From Alphaproteobacteria bacterium (GTDB lineage Bacteria > Pseudomonadota > Alphaproteobacteria > Micropepsales > Micropepsaceae): 64,000 nucleotides of DNA. The stretch spans positions 1 through 64,000 of the forward strand of contig JAHFQC010000013.1 in assembly GCA_023259375.1 (NCBI GenBank). The letters are read 5' to 3'. Below are positions 43,769 through 52,858 of this stretch, in pieces (the first letter of the stretch is position 1; each line of letters begins with the position of its first letter). The notes beneath the pieces are model-generated. The model saw only the letters and a program-made list of their open reading frames with translations, made no database searches and was not told the DNA's origin. Both the position numbers and the translations under genes were made by a program.

Positions 43769-46700
43769 TCAGAGCTTGATGCTCAGGCTGCCACCGACGG
43801 CGGTATAAGTCCCGGTGCTGCCCGGATTGGCGTTGAAGTAGAAGCCGAGCGCGGTGTTGTCATAGACATCGGCATCCAACTTCAAACCGAGGTCTGCCCA
43901 AGAGGCTGCGTCACCTGCGATATCGAAGGCCATCTTGTTGGCCGGCGATGCCGCAAAGCCAGCGAACACCTTGCTCTTGTCGGCGCCCAGGCTACCGACG
44001 AGGAAGGCGTGCAATTGCGGCTTCAAGACGATGCCGTCGACATCCACCGCCCAGTCGGAATCAAAGCCGATACGAACACCGGCCCCTTGCTTGCTGTAGT
44101 CCTGGGTGGTCAATGCCGCCGCGCCGCCGGTTTCCGAATAGCCGTTGACGTGGGCATTACCGTACTGCACGCCAACCGCCGGCTTGAACGTGCCGGCCAG
44201 AATGCCGGGGAACGCACGGCCGAGCTGGATACCGAACAACGGGGTGGTGGCACTGGTACGACCGTCCAGCAGATAAGACACGCCGTTGACGGAGACCTGA
44301 CGCGTAGTGTGGATCGAGTCCAAACCAACGCCGGCATAACCGTTCGCGAAATACCCGGCCTCGCTCATGAACGCGCCATAGCCGATAATCTGCTTCGCTC
44401 CGGTCTTGGAACGCGCCGGCTGGTTGCGCTGGGTGGCATCAGCTTCGCCGTAACCGAACGACAAACCAACACGGAGCTGATCGAGAGCGGCATAATCGAT
44501 ACCGCCGGCGATCAAGTAGCCGTCAACAACGGCCTTGCCGCTGCTGCCGCCCAAACGGACATTACCGTCGATCTTCTGCCCGGACAGAAAAGCCCCAAAG
44601 CCCTTCGGCAACGCCATCGTGCCCGACGAGCCACCACCGGTGGACGCATCGGCGGCACAACGAATGCGGCCGCTGGTGCAATCGCTGTTCGAACCGAGGT
44701 TGACCAGCATATTACGCATTTCGTACGAGCCGACCCGCAAATTCTGCGCCAGCTTCAGCGCACCGGTCTGGACCGTCAATTGCGGCGCGGAGGTGAAGTC
44801 GATACCGGCCATGTACTGCCACATGAAACTGGTATGCGCACCAGCGAGCATCAGGGCCACTTGCGGAACCGAGCGCTGGGCGCCAGGAACCAAGGCATCA
44901 AGCGCGGCACCCAAGCTGGTATCGGACAAGGGGTCGATGGCGCCGTACAGCGCCGACATCTTGTCGTAAGCCCCGCTGCGAGCGGCATCGAGCCCATCGC
45001 CGATCGCCTGCTGATCGGCCGACGGACTGGACAGCTGCGACTTGAACGAAGCGGCTTCGAAGGTGACCACTTCCGTATCATCGCCGTTGGCTGCGACCTT
45101 CGTCGCAACCGGATACAGCACACCAGCAATGGTGTCTGGAACAGCGTCGAACGCGCCTTGGATGACATCGGCTGAGGCAATCGTCGCGCTCTGATGCCAC
45201 TTGGGCGCAACCCCGCCTTGCGGCATCACAACCAGCGTACCGCCGAGAGACAAGATGCCGCCGATAACGCCCAAACGGTCGTTGGCGGCAGACGTCACAT
45301 CAATCAACAAACCGGACTTGCTCGACAACACGACGCTGCCGATGATCGACAGAACGCCGGTAGTGCCAACGGTTCCCGGCGCGATGGCACCGAGTACCGC
45401 CGTCGTATACGGCGCCGCCACGGTGCCGTTGCCCGACAAAACACCGCCCATCAAAGCGAGATCGCCTTTCGAAGCCAACAGGCCGTCAACACGCAGATTG
45501 CCGGCATACATTGTGGTGTCGATCAGAACGCCCAAGGCGCCAGTCGACGTAATGGTCAATCCCGTCTTAGCGCCGTTAATTGTCAAACGATCGATCACCG
45601 CGCTGGCGCTGCTGAGCGTCGTAGTACCGCTCGCCGACAGCGTCACATCGTAATAGCGCGGGGCGTGGGTGACATCCCCGTCGGTATCGGCCGGAACGAA
45701 ATTGGTCGTACCCGGACCATCCACAATCGCGAAAGGCGCATTGGCGGACGGTGTCGGGGCGCCGGAGATATTGGCGCAGGTGTCGAAATGGCAGACCTGA
45801 CCGAACTTCGGCGAATTGACTTCGCCGGCAGAAGGAACCCCTTGTGCCGGTGTCGTCGGCAGTGCGTTCACCAGCTTGCCGTCGGCACCGATGGTGACGT
45901 AATTCGGATCAAGACCCATCTCCCAATGGGTGGGATCGGTCCAACTGCCGTCACCGGCTTTGGCCGAAACATATTTGTACGGGTTGTTTGCGACGATCCA
46001 ATCCCAGAACAGATAGAGCGGCTGATAGAACGTCATCGAGCCGTAGGAGAAGGACGGCTGATCATCGAAAAACCAACTGCCGCCCGATGCCACGCCTGCA
46101 ATCACCTGTTGCTGGAACAACTGATCGACGATCAAAGGCCCGCCGGAATCACCCGGTGCCGGAGAGGCTTCCTTGGCCAGGGCGGCATCGTGGAAAATAT
46201 TGAAATCGTACTGGTTGGCTGCCGCGGTGCCGAACTTCGGATCGTTGAAATCCATCATGTACTCATTCTGCGGCAGCCCCGCGGCAAGTCCGGCCAGGAC
46301 GGTGTTGCGGTCATCGAACGAACCGAGAAAACTGATCGTGTTCTCGGCGACGCGACGTCGATAATCGACGTCGTAGATATCTCCTGTGCTGCCGGTGCCG
46401 TTCCTGCCGTAGCCGACAATGGTGGCGTGCGCCGCCGTCGTGAGTGGCGAGAACAGCAGCGTCCAGGTCGGAATGTCGGTCGCGGGCGTATCGAGCGCTG
46501 CGATCGCGACGTCGGCCTGCATGTGGGGCATCCCCAGACCGAGTTCCGTGCTCTTGCCCATATAGGACACGTAATTCGCATTGTAAGTGTTTTCGCTCGC
46601 CCGGCTCAGATAGCGCGCGCCGTCATCCACGCCCCAGAACCAGTCAATGATGGCCGAGTGGTCGGGAGCATTGTTGTCGGCATTGAAGAAGAACGCGATC

Positions 46701-47038
46701 GGCGTGCCGCCACGGGCGGTGCCATAGACCGATGGGTCCCGGAAGGCGGAGCGGTCGGAATTCATGTTCACACAATGGGCCGCAAGGATCACGGTGCGCG
46801 GATTGATCAACGTCGCCGTGCATACACCGATAGTGCCGTCCTGCTGATCGACGACCATCTGCCCGACGCCGGTGACATTGACCGTGTCTACGAGATCGTC
46901 TGGAGAATAATTATCGTTTCCGACAATCGCGCAAGCCGGTACTGTGAAACAAGCCGCCACGATCCCGATGGCCGTACCCGTTCGCCGCAGCCAATCCACC
47001 AAATGCGAACTGAATGTCATCATGCCCCACAAAACCAT
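43769..47038 (-). CDS. Autotransporter with S1 (trypsin-like) serine protease passenger
   Basis: 1089 residues. The signal region ends 'VPACA' at residue 37 and the next residues are IVGND, the N-terminus expected of an active chymotrypsin-fold protease. Catalytic residues are visible: His88 (AAHC), Asp176 (QADVAIAAL) and Ser298 (GDSGGPL). Residues 450-700 are a repetitive beta-helix type stalk ('TLSSASAVIDRLTINGAKTGLTI', 'LRVDGLLASKGDLALMGGVLSGNGTV'). The last ~270 are a type V beta-barrel ('GFGAFLSGQKIDG', ending 'VGGSLSIKL'). So an outer-membrane anchored or released protease. Start may alternatively be the ATG at 47023. It is flanked by 162-bp direct repeats. Confidence 0.93.
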   Translation of the reverse strand: MVLWGMMTFSSHLVDWLRRTGTAIGIVAACFTVPACAIVGNDNYSPDDLVDTVNVTGVGQMVVDQQDGTIGVCTATLINPRTVILAAHCVNMNSDRSAFRDPSVYGTARGGTPIAFFFNADNNAPDHSAIIDWFWGVDDGARYLSRASENTYNANYVSYMGKSTELGLGMPHMQADVAIAALDTPATDIPTWTLLFSPLTTAAHATIVGYGRNGTGSTGDIYDVDYRRRVAENTISFLGSFDDRNTVLAGLAAGLPQNEYMMDFNDPKFGTAAANQYDFNIFHDAALAKEASPAPGDSGGPLIVDQLFQQQVIAGVASGGSWFFDDQPSFSYGSMTFYQPLYLFWDWIVANNPYKYVSAKAGDGSWTDPTHWEMGLDPNYVTIGADGKLVNALPTTPAQGVPSAGEVNSPKFGQVCHFDTCANISGAPTPSANAPFAIVDGPGTTNFVPADTDGDVTHAPRYYDVTLSASGTTTLSSASAVIDRLTINGAKTGLTITSTGALGVLIDTTMYAGNLRVDGLLASKGDLALMGGVLSGNGTVAAPYTTAVLGAIAPGTVGTTGVLSIIGSVVLSSKSGLLIDVTSAANDRLGVIGGILSLGGTLVVMPQGGVAPKWHQSATIASADVIQGAFDAVPDTIAGVLYPVATKVAANGDDTEVVTFEAASFKSQLSSPSADQQAIGDGLDAARSGAYDKMSALYGAIDPLSDTSLGAALDALVPGAQRSVPQVALMLAGAHTSFMWQYMAGIDFTSAPQLTVQTGALKLAQNLRVGSYEMRNMLVNLGSNSDCTSGRIRCAADASTGGGSSGTMALPKGFGAFLSGQKIDGNVRLGGSSGKAVVDGYLIAGGIDYAALDQLRVGLSFGYGEADATQRNQPARSKTGAKQIIGYGAFMSEAGYFANGYAGVGLDSIHTTRQVSVNGVSYLLDGRTSATTPLFGIQLGRAFPGILAGTFKPAVGVQYGNAHVNGYSETGGAAALTTQDYSKQGAGVRIGFDSDWAVDVDGIVLKPQLHAFLVGSLGADKSKVFAGFAASPANKMAFDIAGDAASWADLGLKLDADVYDNTALGFYFNANPGSTGTYTAVGGSLSIKL

Positions 47039-47313
47039 TCCGATGCGGGAGGGTCCGATGTCCCTGCAAGCGGACTTTTGTAAAAAACATGATAGGTATG
47101 CCGGACTGTCGTAAAGTTTCCGGTAATTTCAGAAATGAATCGACGCGACCAACGGCGGCAGGAACGGCTCCGGATTCCCCAACAATCGTTGGCCATTTAG
47201 GGGACAGGGTACTCAACTCCTTTTGCCCGCACTCACGGTTCGCAGGTGATCGGGCCGGGGCGTGCGGAGTAGGCGGCTTTGCCGGTGACCGGAATGATCG
47301 CGGTACCGAAATG
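47039..47313. other. Intergenic region upstream of the autotransporter
   Basis: About 275 bp, less GC-rich than the genes, which should hold the autotransporter promoter on the reverse strand. I cannot mark its elements with confidence. No gene seen. Confidence 0.45.
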
Positions 47314-48054
47314 CTAGACCCGCGTGATCGGGAGGCTGCGGCTGACATAGGCGATGTCGCGCTGCACCAGAAAGAGCCGCAAGAGCTCCTCGGCATTGCA
47401 GACGTCGGCATTCTGGCGGTCGTAGAGCGGTTCGATGGCGAAGCACAGATCGCCGAGCTTCATCATCTCGGCGGCAGGGCCGATCATGAACCAGTCGGGC
47501 ACCAGGCCGCGATCGTTCTGGCCTTCCAGATCGCCCGGCAGATGCGCATCCAGCAGAACGCGGTCCTGCGGCCACTCCGGTAAGGGCTCGCGAAGGGCGA
47601 TATCGGTCCGCGTCCGGCAGATGACGTCCGGCTCCCAGCCGGTCAGCCTGGCGTGCTCGGCAATCATGAGCAATCCCTGGCGCACCAGCCACCACTGCGC
47701 AAACAGACGGTTCATCCAATAGACGCCGTGCAGCTTCGCCCGGGCATTGATGGCGAACAGATCGCCTTCGCGCGCCCGTTCGGTGATGCGCGGCACATAT
47801 CTTTCGAACGCGTCGAAGTGGTGTATGGCGACATCGGCCAGCGCGTCGCCGTAGAACGCAGCGATTTCGGCGTGCGCGACGGGCGTGGGATCGATGCGAT
47901 GCTCGGTCACCGCCTCGCGGACGCTGTCGGCGATGTCCCAGGTGGCAATGAACAGACGCGTGTCGCCGCGGCTGAGGACATGCTGGCGCAGTCCCCAGAA
48001 TGTCTCGTCCTTCTTGCGCAGGAATCCGGTGAGGAGAACCGCTTGCTTGGCCAT
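47314..48054 (-). CDS. Glycan/surface-polysaccharide related protein, unnamed
   Basis: 246 residues from ATG 48054 (GGAAAAGAG upstream). Pattern: 'QAVLLTGFLRKKDETFWGLRQHV', 'TRLFIATWDIAD', 'DVICRTRTDIAL' (an R-x-R-x-D element often seen in WavE-like and related sugar-transfer proteins), and 'GLVPDWFMIGPAAEMM'. A sugar-transfer role is plausible but unproven. It lies 30 bp after a SAM methyltransferase gene in the same operon. A 162-bp portion is repeated at 43522-43683. Confidence 0.65.
   Translation of the reverse strand: MAKQAVLLTGFLRKKDETFWGLRQHVLSRGDTRLFIATWDIADSVREAVTEHRIDPTPVAHAEIAAFYGDALADVAIHHFDAFERYVPRITERAREGDLFAINARAKLHGVYWMNRLFAQWWLVRQGLLMIAEHARLTGWEPDVICRTRTDIALREPLPEWPQDRVLLDAHLPGDLEGQNDRGLVPDWFMIGPAAEMMKLGDLCFAIEPLYDRQNADVCNAEELLRLFLVQRDIAYVSRSLPITRV
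47732..47893. repeat. 162-bp direct repeat, copy B (inside intact gene)
   Basis: The intact source copy of the segment at 43522-43683, lying inside the glycan-type gene. The two copies are in the same orientation 4210 bp apart and bracket the autotransporter gene, so recombination between them would delete it. Confidence 0.9.
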
Positions 48055-48084
48055 GACGCTCTTTTCCGGCAACGCTGCCACGCT

Positions 48085-48945
48085 TTAGCCGCCGTATTTC
48101 TTTCCGGCGCAGTGGATGTAGACGAAATGCGTCCCGTGATACTCGTCGGAGATATGGCTGTTGGGATGAATGTGGGGCAGGATGCGCGTCTGCCCGAGCC
48201 CGTCGCGCCCGATCGAAATATCGTAGAACCAGAAATCGACCAGCTCGAAGTAGAGGCGGAAATAATTGTAGACGATCTCCAGTTCGCCCGGCCCGATCAC
48301 CACATCGCAATCCGAATTGGTGCTGACCGCGTCGGTCTTGTTCTCGAACCACTTGGCGTGGTGCTTGTCGTTGCGGAACAGCTGCACGCTATGGTCGGGA
48401 CTGACGGAACGAACCGGCGTCACCGGCAGCGCCGGATAGGCCCGCGAATAGAGATATTGCAGCGTGATCTGGCCGTCGGGCTTGAGGATGCGGCACATGT
48501 CCCTGAGGATCCGGTCGCGGGTTTCGAACACGCAGATGTGCTGCATCGAGATCGTGCAGTAGCAGAAATCGTAGGCGGCCGATGGCGCGGCGCCCGTGCT
48601 CATGCCGTCGGTGACCCAGAAATCGCTGCCCGGCGTGCGCTTCCGGGCGAGATCGATCATCGTCTCGCTGAGATCGGCGCCGTCGACCTTGTCGAAGAAG
48701 CGCCGCATGCGGCGGACCATACGCCCTTCACCGCACGCAAAGTCGAACGCGGTGCGATTGCCGAAGTCCGTGAAGATCGGCTTGCGGATGTCGCCGTAGA
48801 GATAAAGCAGGTTCGTCTCGTACGGGACGTTCTCGTGATAGTCGTAGCAGCCGACCACTTGCTGTTCGGGATCGCGCTTGGCTTCGCGCTCGTAGAACGT
48901 CCGCTGCATGTCGGCGTATTGCAGTAGCTGCGACGTTTCGGTCAT
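48085..48945 (-). CDS. Class I SAM-dependent methyltransferase
   Basis: 286 residues from ATG 48945 (AGGA nearby); an ATG at 48981 would add 12 residues. The SAM motif I is 'TAFDFACGEGRMVRRMRRFFDKVDGADLSETMIDLARKR', with 'YDFCYCTISMQHI' and 'DMCRILKPDGQITLQYLY' as motifs IV and VI. A ~100-residue C-terminal extension ('NYFRLYFELVDFWFYDISIGRDGLGQTR') may bind the acceptor. It leads a two-gene unit with the glycan-type gene, so a sugar or small-molecule methylation is likely. Confidence 0.88.
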   Translation of the reverse strand: MTETSQLLQYADMQRTFYEREAKRDPEQQVVGCYDYHENVPYETNLLYLYGDIRKPIFTDFGNRTAFDFACGEGRMVRRMRRFFDKVDGADLSETMIDLARKRTPGSDFWVTDGMSTGAAPSAAYDFCYCTISMQHICVFETRDRILRDMCRILKPDGQITLQYLYSRAYPALPVTPVRSVSPDHSVQLFRNDKHHAKWFENKTDAVSTNSDCDVVIGPGELEIVYNYFRLYFELVDFWFYDISIGRDGLGQTRILPHIHPNSHISDEYHGTHFVYIHCAGKKYGG

Positions 48946-49072
48946 CTCGGCCCGTCCTAAACCGCGGAAAGGCTCGTTCATAGCTTGTGAAGGTTAATTA
49001 TTTCGTACGAGCGGCAGTCCGCGGCGCGCCGAAAAACGCCGGGAATCCGGAGAACACAATCGGCAGTGTCCC

Positions 49073-49103
49073 AAAAAAAAGCGAGGCGGGAATGCCGCCT
49101 CGC
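49073..49103 (-). terminator. Intrinsic terminator, distal
   Basis: Perfect 9-bp stem GCGAGGCGG / CCGCCTCGC (49081-49103) with, on the reverse strand, a tail of eight T residues (49080-49073). It is the second of two terminators after the TonB receptor and shields the methyltransferase operon. Confidence 0.88.
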
Positions 49104-49181
49104 AAGAAGGTCAGTGCTCCCGGAAGGAGACGTCCAGTCAAACCTTGAGAAAAGCACCAACCAAATCCAACCGTCCAAGTG

Positions 49182-49220
49182 CAAGAAAAGGAACGGGCCG
49201 ATGGGTTCGCCATCGGCCCG
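49182..49220 (-). terminator. Intrinsic terminator, proximal to the TonB receptor
   Basis: Perfect 11-bp stem CGGGCCGATGG / CCATCGGCCCG (49194-49220) around GTTCG, followed on the reverse strand by TTCCTTTTCTT. It starts 12 bp after the receptor stop. Confidence 0.85.
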
Positions 49221-49232
49221 TGAGGGAGGGTC

Positions 49233-52200
49233 TTACAGCTTGAAGTGCACGCCGGCCGTGTAGCTGCGGCCGAGCGAGATGATGCCGTAGACCTGATCTG
49301 CGAACCGGCCACGGGTCGAATACGAATTGTTGAGCAGGTTCGAGGCCGTGAAGTAGGCCTTCAGGTTGTCGGTGATGTCGTAACCGCCGCTGAGCGAAAG
49401 ATCCCAGTTGCCGTTGACGAAGATCGGTTCCGTGCCGAACGTGCCGTTGCCCTGGCCCTGACCGAAGCGGTCAAGATAGCTGTCACGCCAGTTGGCGGCA
49501 AAGCGCAGTTCGATCCCATCCTTGTCGTAGAAGAACGTGAAGTTCGCCGAGTCGGCCAGACCGGTGACGGCGAAGTTGCTGACCAGGAGGTTATGCGGAT
49601 CGTACGGCCGGTCGCTTTGAACGATCGTGCCGTTGATCAGGTAGCCGAAGCCGCTGTCGCCGAACACATGCTGCCAGGCGAGCTCGAGACCATAGACGTT
49701 GGCCGAAGGCCCGTTGATGACGCTGTTGAGCGTGAACACGGCATCGTTGCCCGTGTTCGGATCGATCACACCCTTCGTTACGAGAGTCGAAGTGCCGTTG
49801 ATGACGAAGTTCGACACGTTCTTCAGGTAGACGTCGGCCGACAGGTAGGAGTTTTCGTCGTAATACCATTCGGCGGCGACGTCGACGTTGTCAGAGAGGA
49901 ACGGCAACAGCTTCGGATTGCCGCCGGTCGCCGTCAGCGAGCCCTTGCGGCCGCCGTACGACACGGTGGCAGTCAGGTTGCCGATCGGCGCACGAGTCAT
50001 CGACCGGGACGCATCGAACCGCAGATGGAAGGCGTCGGTCACGTTGAGGCTGACGTCGAGGTTCGGCAGCAGATAGGAGTAGGTGTTTTTCTCGCTGAGG
50101 ACCTTCGGGTCGGTCAGCAGGAAATTATACGCGGTAAGGTCACCCGGTGTGACGACCATCGACTTCAGCGCCGTGCCGAAGCCGGATGCCGTCATATCGG
50201 TATATTCCCAGCGAACGCCGCCACTGATCTTCATCGGCATTTCGCCAAGCTTCGTGTCGGTCGCGAAGCTGGCATAGAAGGCGTAGTTGTCTTCAAACAG
50301 CTTCTGATACTGCGACTTCGATTCGTCGGGCATCAGGCTCGGAACCAAACCGTGGAAGCCCGCCGGGTCGGTGAGGGCACCGCAGTTGACGCCGTTGGGA
50401 GTCGGAACGCCCCAGACTTTTTCGCCCTTGGCATTGAGGGTGTACGGGCAACTGATGGAGGGACCGACCTTGGTGTTCAGGTAGGCATAGACGTCATAGG
50501 CATTGGTGATCGGCAGACCCGGAATGACGCCGCTATCAGGCGCCGACCAACCGGGAATACTGTCGGGCTTCATCGACTTGACGCCATGGAACAGGTTCGC
50601 CGGGAGATGGAAGCCGGCGTCCGAACCGGAGGCGAGCGTGTTATGCGAATCCGGGCCGTAGCCCGAGACGACCTGCCAGTTGTTGTTGGAGCCGCCGAAC
50701 AGGTCGGTGTAGGAGCGGGTGATGAAGTGGTTCGGCTGGTACTGGGCGCCGACCTTGATCTTCAGACCGGCATAGTCAACGTCCGCTTCCAATCGGGCCT
50801 GGTTGACGAGGTAGGTATTATTCCTGTTGTTCACCACCATCACGTGGGAACCCAGGATGCTGCCGTCAGCCGTCAAGCCGGTGTTGATGCCCGTGAACTT
50901 CGAGGCATCGCCGCTCGGACCGACGCCCGAGTAGTACGGAAGACCATGTCCTTCAACCTGGGTAACGGTGTAGGCGGAGCCGTAAATGCCGCCAGGACCC
51001 GACGGGCCATAGCCGATACCGGCGGAGACTTCCGAGAGGTGGTCCCGGCCGTTCGGATTCTGAGCGGAGAGCGCCTGGCTGTAGTCGGCAATCACCGTAA
51101 CGTGATCGTTGACGTTATACTTGAAATTGATGCCCCAGTTGTAGGTCTGCTGGATCTGCTGGCTTCTGACGTCGTCGAAGTCCTGCGGTCCATTACGCGT
51201 AAAGGCCATCGCCGTGCCGTTCTTGGAAAGCGACACGTTCCGCATATCGCCGACGCTGTTCCACAGCGCGTAGGTCAGCGAATCCTGCATCAGGTCATCG
51301 CGGGCGAAGTTGCCGTCGACCGTGATTTCAATCGCGTTTGTCGGCCGGAATTGGGCCACGGCGCGCATGTTCATGCGTTCTTCGTTGATCTGGTTCCAGT
51401 CGACCGCATAGTCCTGCGTCCACCAGACCGGCTTCGTCGTGTCCGCCGTGTTGCGCGGATCGGTGGCGGACAGCGTGCCGCAATCCGGTCCCGTATAGCC
51501 CGACATCTGGCACGGCGCGAGGTACGAGCCGTTCCAACCCCAGTTCTGGACCTGCCACTGGCTGGTCTGGAAGCTCGAATAGGAGCCGGCAACCAGAATG
51601 CCGACCTTGTCATTGGCGAAGGTATCGCTGACCAGGAAGTTGCCGTTGGGCATCCAGCGGCCGTCGTCGGTGTTGATGCTGCCCGAAAACGACGCCACAG
51701 CCGTGAGGCCGGGCTTGTCGAACGGCTTCGGATAAATGACGTTGATGCTCGCGCCGATGGCGCCAGCCGACAACGACGCATCCGGCGACTTCAAGACTTC
51801 CAAGCGCGAGACCATGTCGGCGGAAAGGCCGCTGAAGTCGAACGAACGGCCGCCCGTGGTCACGCCGGTGACGGAGTTGGCCGACGGGATGAAGCGTCCG
51901 TCGAACAGGGTTTCGTTGTAAGTCGGACCGAAACCGCGAACGGTGATCGACACGCCTTGACCGGTCGTGGTCGCCTGGCCGTTGTTGGTCGAGTTGGCCG
52001 TCATCGACATCGTCACGCCAGGAATGCGCATCAGAGCATTGGCGAGGTTCGCATCCGGGAACTTGCCGATGTCTTCCATGGTGATCGCATCGACCAGGCC
52101 GAGGCTATCGCGTTTGATGTCCAAGTTGCGCTGGAGCGATCCGCGGATGCCGGTCACGACAACGGTTTCCGCCACACCACTGTCGGCCTGCCCCCATACC

Positions 52201-52271
52201 GGCGCCGTCAGCATAAACAGTGCAGCTAATGCCGTAGAACTACACAGTATCTGCCTACTCTTCATGTTCAT
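49233..52271 (-). CDS. TonB-dependent receptor (Xanthomonas/Caulobacter type)
   Basis: 1012 residues. The signal peptide ends 'APVWGQ'. A short TonB-box-like 'ETVVVTGIRGSLQRNL' precedes a plug with 'DAITMEDIGKFPDANLANALMRIPGV', 'GVSITVRGFGPTYNETLFDGR' and 'LKSPDASLSAGAIGASINV', the signature of the large TonB-Xanth-Caul family. The remainder is a 22-strand barrel ending in the aromatic-type 'AGVHFKL'. Members often import glycans or their fragments; the ligand is not known. Two terminators follow. Divergent from a LytTR regulator with paired LytTR sites in between. Confidence 0.95.
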   Translation of the reverse strand: MNMKSRQILCSSTALAALFMLTAPVWGQADSGVAETVVVTGIRGSLQRNLDIKRDSLGLVDAITMEDIGKFPDANLANALMRIPGVTMSMTANSTNNGQATTTGQGVSITVRGFGPTYNETLFDGRFIPSANSVTGVTTGGRSFDFSGLSADMVSRLEVLKSPDASLSAGAIGASINVIYPKPFDKPGLTAVASFSGSINTDDGRWMPNGNFLVSDTFANDKVGILVAGSYSSFQTSQWQVQNWGWNGSYLAPCQMSGYTGPDCGTLSATDPRNTADTTKPVWWTQDYAVDWNQINEERMNMRAVAQFRPTNAIEITVDGNFARDDLMQDSLTYALWNSVGDMRNVSLSKNGTAMAFTRNGPQDFDDVRSQQIQQTYNWGINFKYNVNDHVTVIADYSQALSAQNPNGRDHLSEVSAGIGYGPSGPGGIYGSAYTVTQVEGHGLPYYSGVGPSGDASKFTGINTGLTADGSILGSHVMVVNNRNNTYLVNQARLEADVDYAGLKIKVGAQYQPNHFITRSYTDLFGGSNNNWQVVSGYGPDSHNTLASGSDAGFHLPANLFHGVKSMKPDSIPGWSAPDSGVIPGLPITNAYDVYAYLNTKVGPSISCPYTLNAKGEKVWGVPTPNGVNCGALTDPAGFHGLVPSLMPDESKSQYQKLFEDNYAFYASFATDTKLGEMPMKISGGVRWEYTDMTASGFGTALKSMVVTPGDLTAYNFLLTDPKVLSEKNTYSYLLPNLDVSLNVTDAFHLRFDASRSMTRAPIGNLTATVSYGGRKGSLTATGGNPKLLPFLSDNVDVAAEWYYDENSYLSADVYLKNVSNFVINGTSTLVTKGVIDPNTGNDAVFTLNSVINGPSANVYGLELAWQHVFGDSGFGYLINGTIVQSDRPYDPHNLLVSNFAVTGLADSANFTFFYDKDGIELRFAANWRDSYLDRFGQGQGNGTFGTEPIFVNGNWDLSLSGGYDITDNLKAYFTASNLLNNSYSTRGRFADQVYGIISLGRSYTAGVHFKL

Positions 52272-52392
52272 TTCCCCTTCCTCTTTATTCGCGCAGCCTT
52301 GAGACAGCGCTTACCGAATGATCGTTTTCGAAATATGGAATGGCAATCCTCGCCGGAGCGGTTTGCGATGAACCGCTGCACAGCCACGCCGT

Positions 52393-52422
52393 ACCGTTCG
52401 TCGCGCACACGAAACGGTTCGC
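52393..52422. promoter_or_regulatory. LytTR-type tandem site 1
   Basis: ACCGTTCGT - 12 bp - ACGGTTCGC. The first half-site matches the published LytTR consensus [TA][AC][CA]GTTN[AG][TG] at every position; the second differs at two. The 12-bp spacing is the normal distance between LytTR direct repeats. It lies about 120 bp upstream of the TonB receptor start. Confidence 0.55.
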
Positions 52423-52502
52423 AGCACTTGCGCTCAACGCGCATACTGGGTCGGCAGTTCTCGTCGGGATTGTTGCGACGAGCCGCCGCAAAAACGCGCC
52501 GA

Positions 52503-52532
52503 ACCGTTCGTCGCGCACACGAAACGGTTCGC
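52503..52532. promoter_or_regulatory. LytTR-type tandem site 2
   Basis: The same ACCGTTCGT - 12 bp - ACGGTTCGC arrangement, 110 bp from site 1 (about 11 helical turns of 10 bp, or 10.5 turns of 10.5 bp). Four half-sites in total lie in front of the LytTR gene at 52859. Confidence 0.55.
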
Positions 52533-52858
52533 AGCAAGTGCGATCAGCGCGCGCCGGAGGCCGACGCTACTCTGAAGCACGAATACCGCCCCCAAGCGGC
52601 ATTCCGCCTCCGCGCGATTACATTGTGGTGGCCACGAAGGTTTCGGATTTGCATTCTTCACAACGGCAACTGCGCTAATCGGCTGCACTGAGGTAATCGG
52701 CAAATCGCACGTCTGTGAGTACGTCATATAAATACGGAGACGCGGACGCGCAGCGGTGCGCGTTATCATCACACCTTAGTGAGTATGCTTCGACGCATTG
52801 CTCCTTGCCCGCTTAAGCGGCAGAATCTCAAATCGGGGGCTCACCAGGAAAGCAGCAA

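Larger units (their letters stand above)
52272..52858. other. 587-bp intergenic region with tandem repeat units
   Basis: Between the divergent receptor and LytTR genes. A 34-bp string is exact at 52393-52426 and 52503-52536 (period 110 bp), with weaker similarity for 30-40 bp before and after each (GCGATGAACCGC vs GCGACGAGCCGC). The repeats carry the LytTR-type sites listed separately. Short open frames on both strands through the repeats have no ribosome site and are not genes. Confidence 0.8.

Noticed and set aside
45194-47083. 629-codon + strand open frame
   Set aside because: Antisense of the autotransporter; no motif, no ribosome site.
42495-49000. Prophage or integrative element
   Set aside because: No integrase, phage structural gene or tRNA-end duplication is present; only one transposase scrap and a direct repeat.
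49245-52229. Very long open frame (994 codons) on the + strand
   Set aside because: It is the antisense of the TonB receptor gene; its translation is Arg/Val/His-rich without any domain, and the reverse-strand receptor is full length.
52299-52691. Small genes on both strands in the LytTR/TonB gap
   Set aside because: They arise from the 34-bp repeats and have no ribosome site or consistent start.
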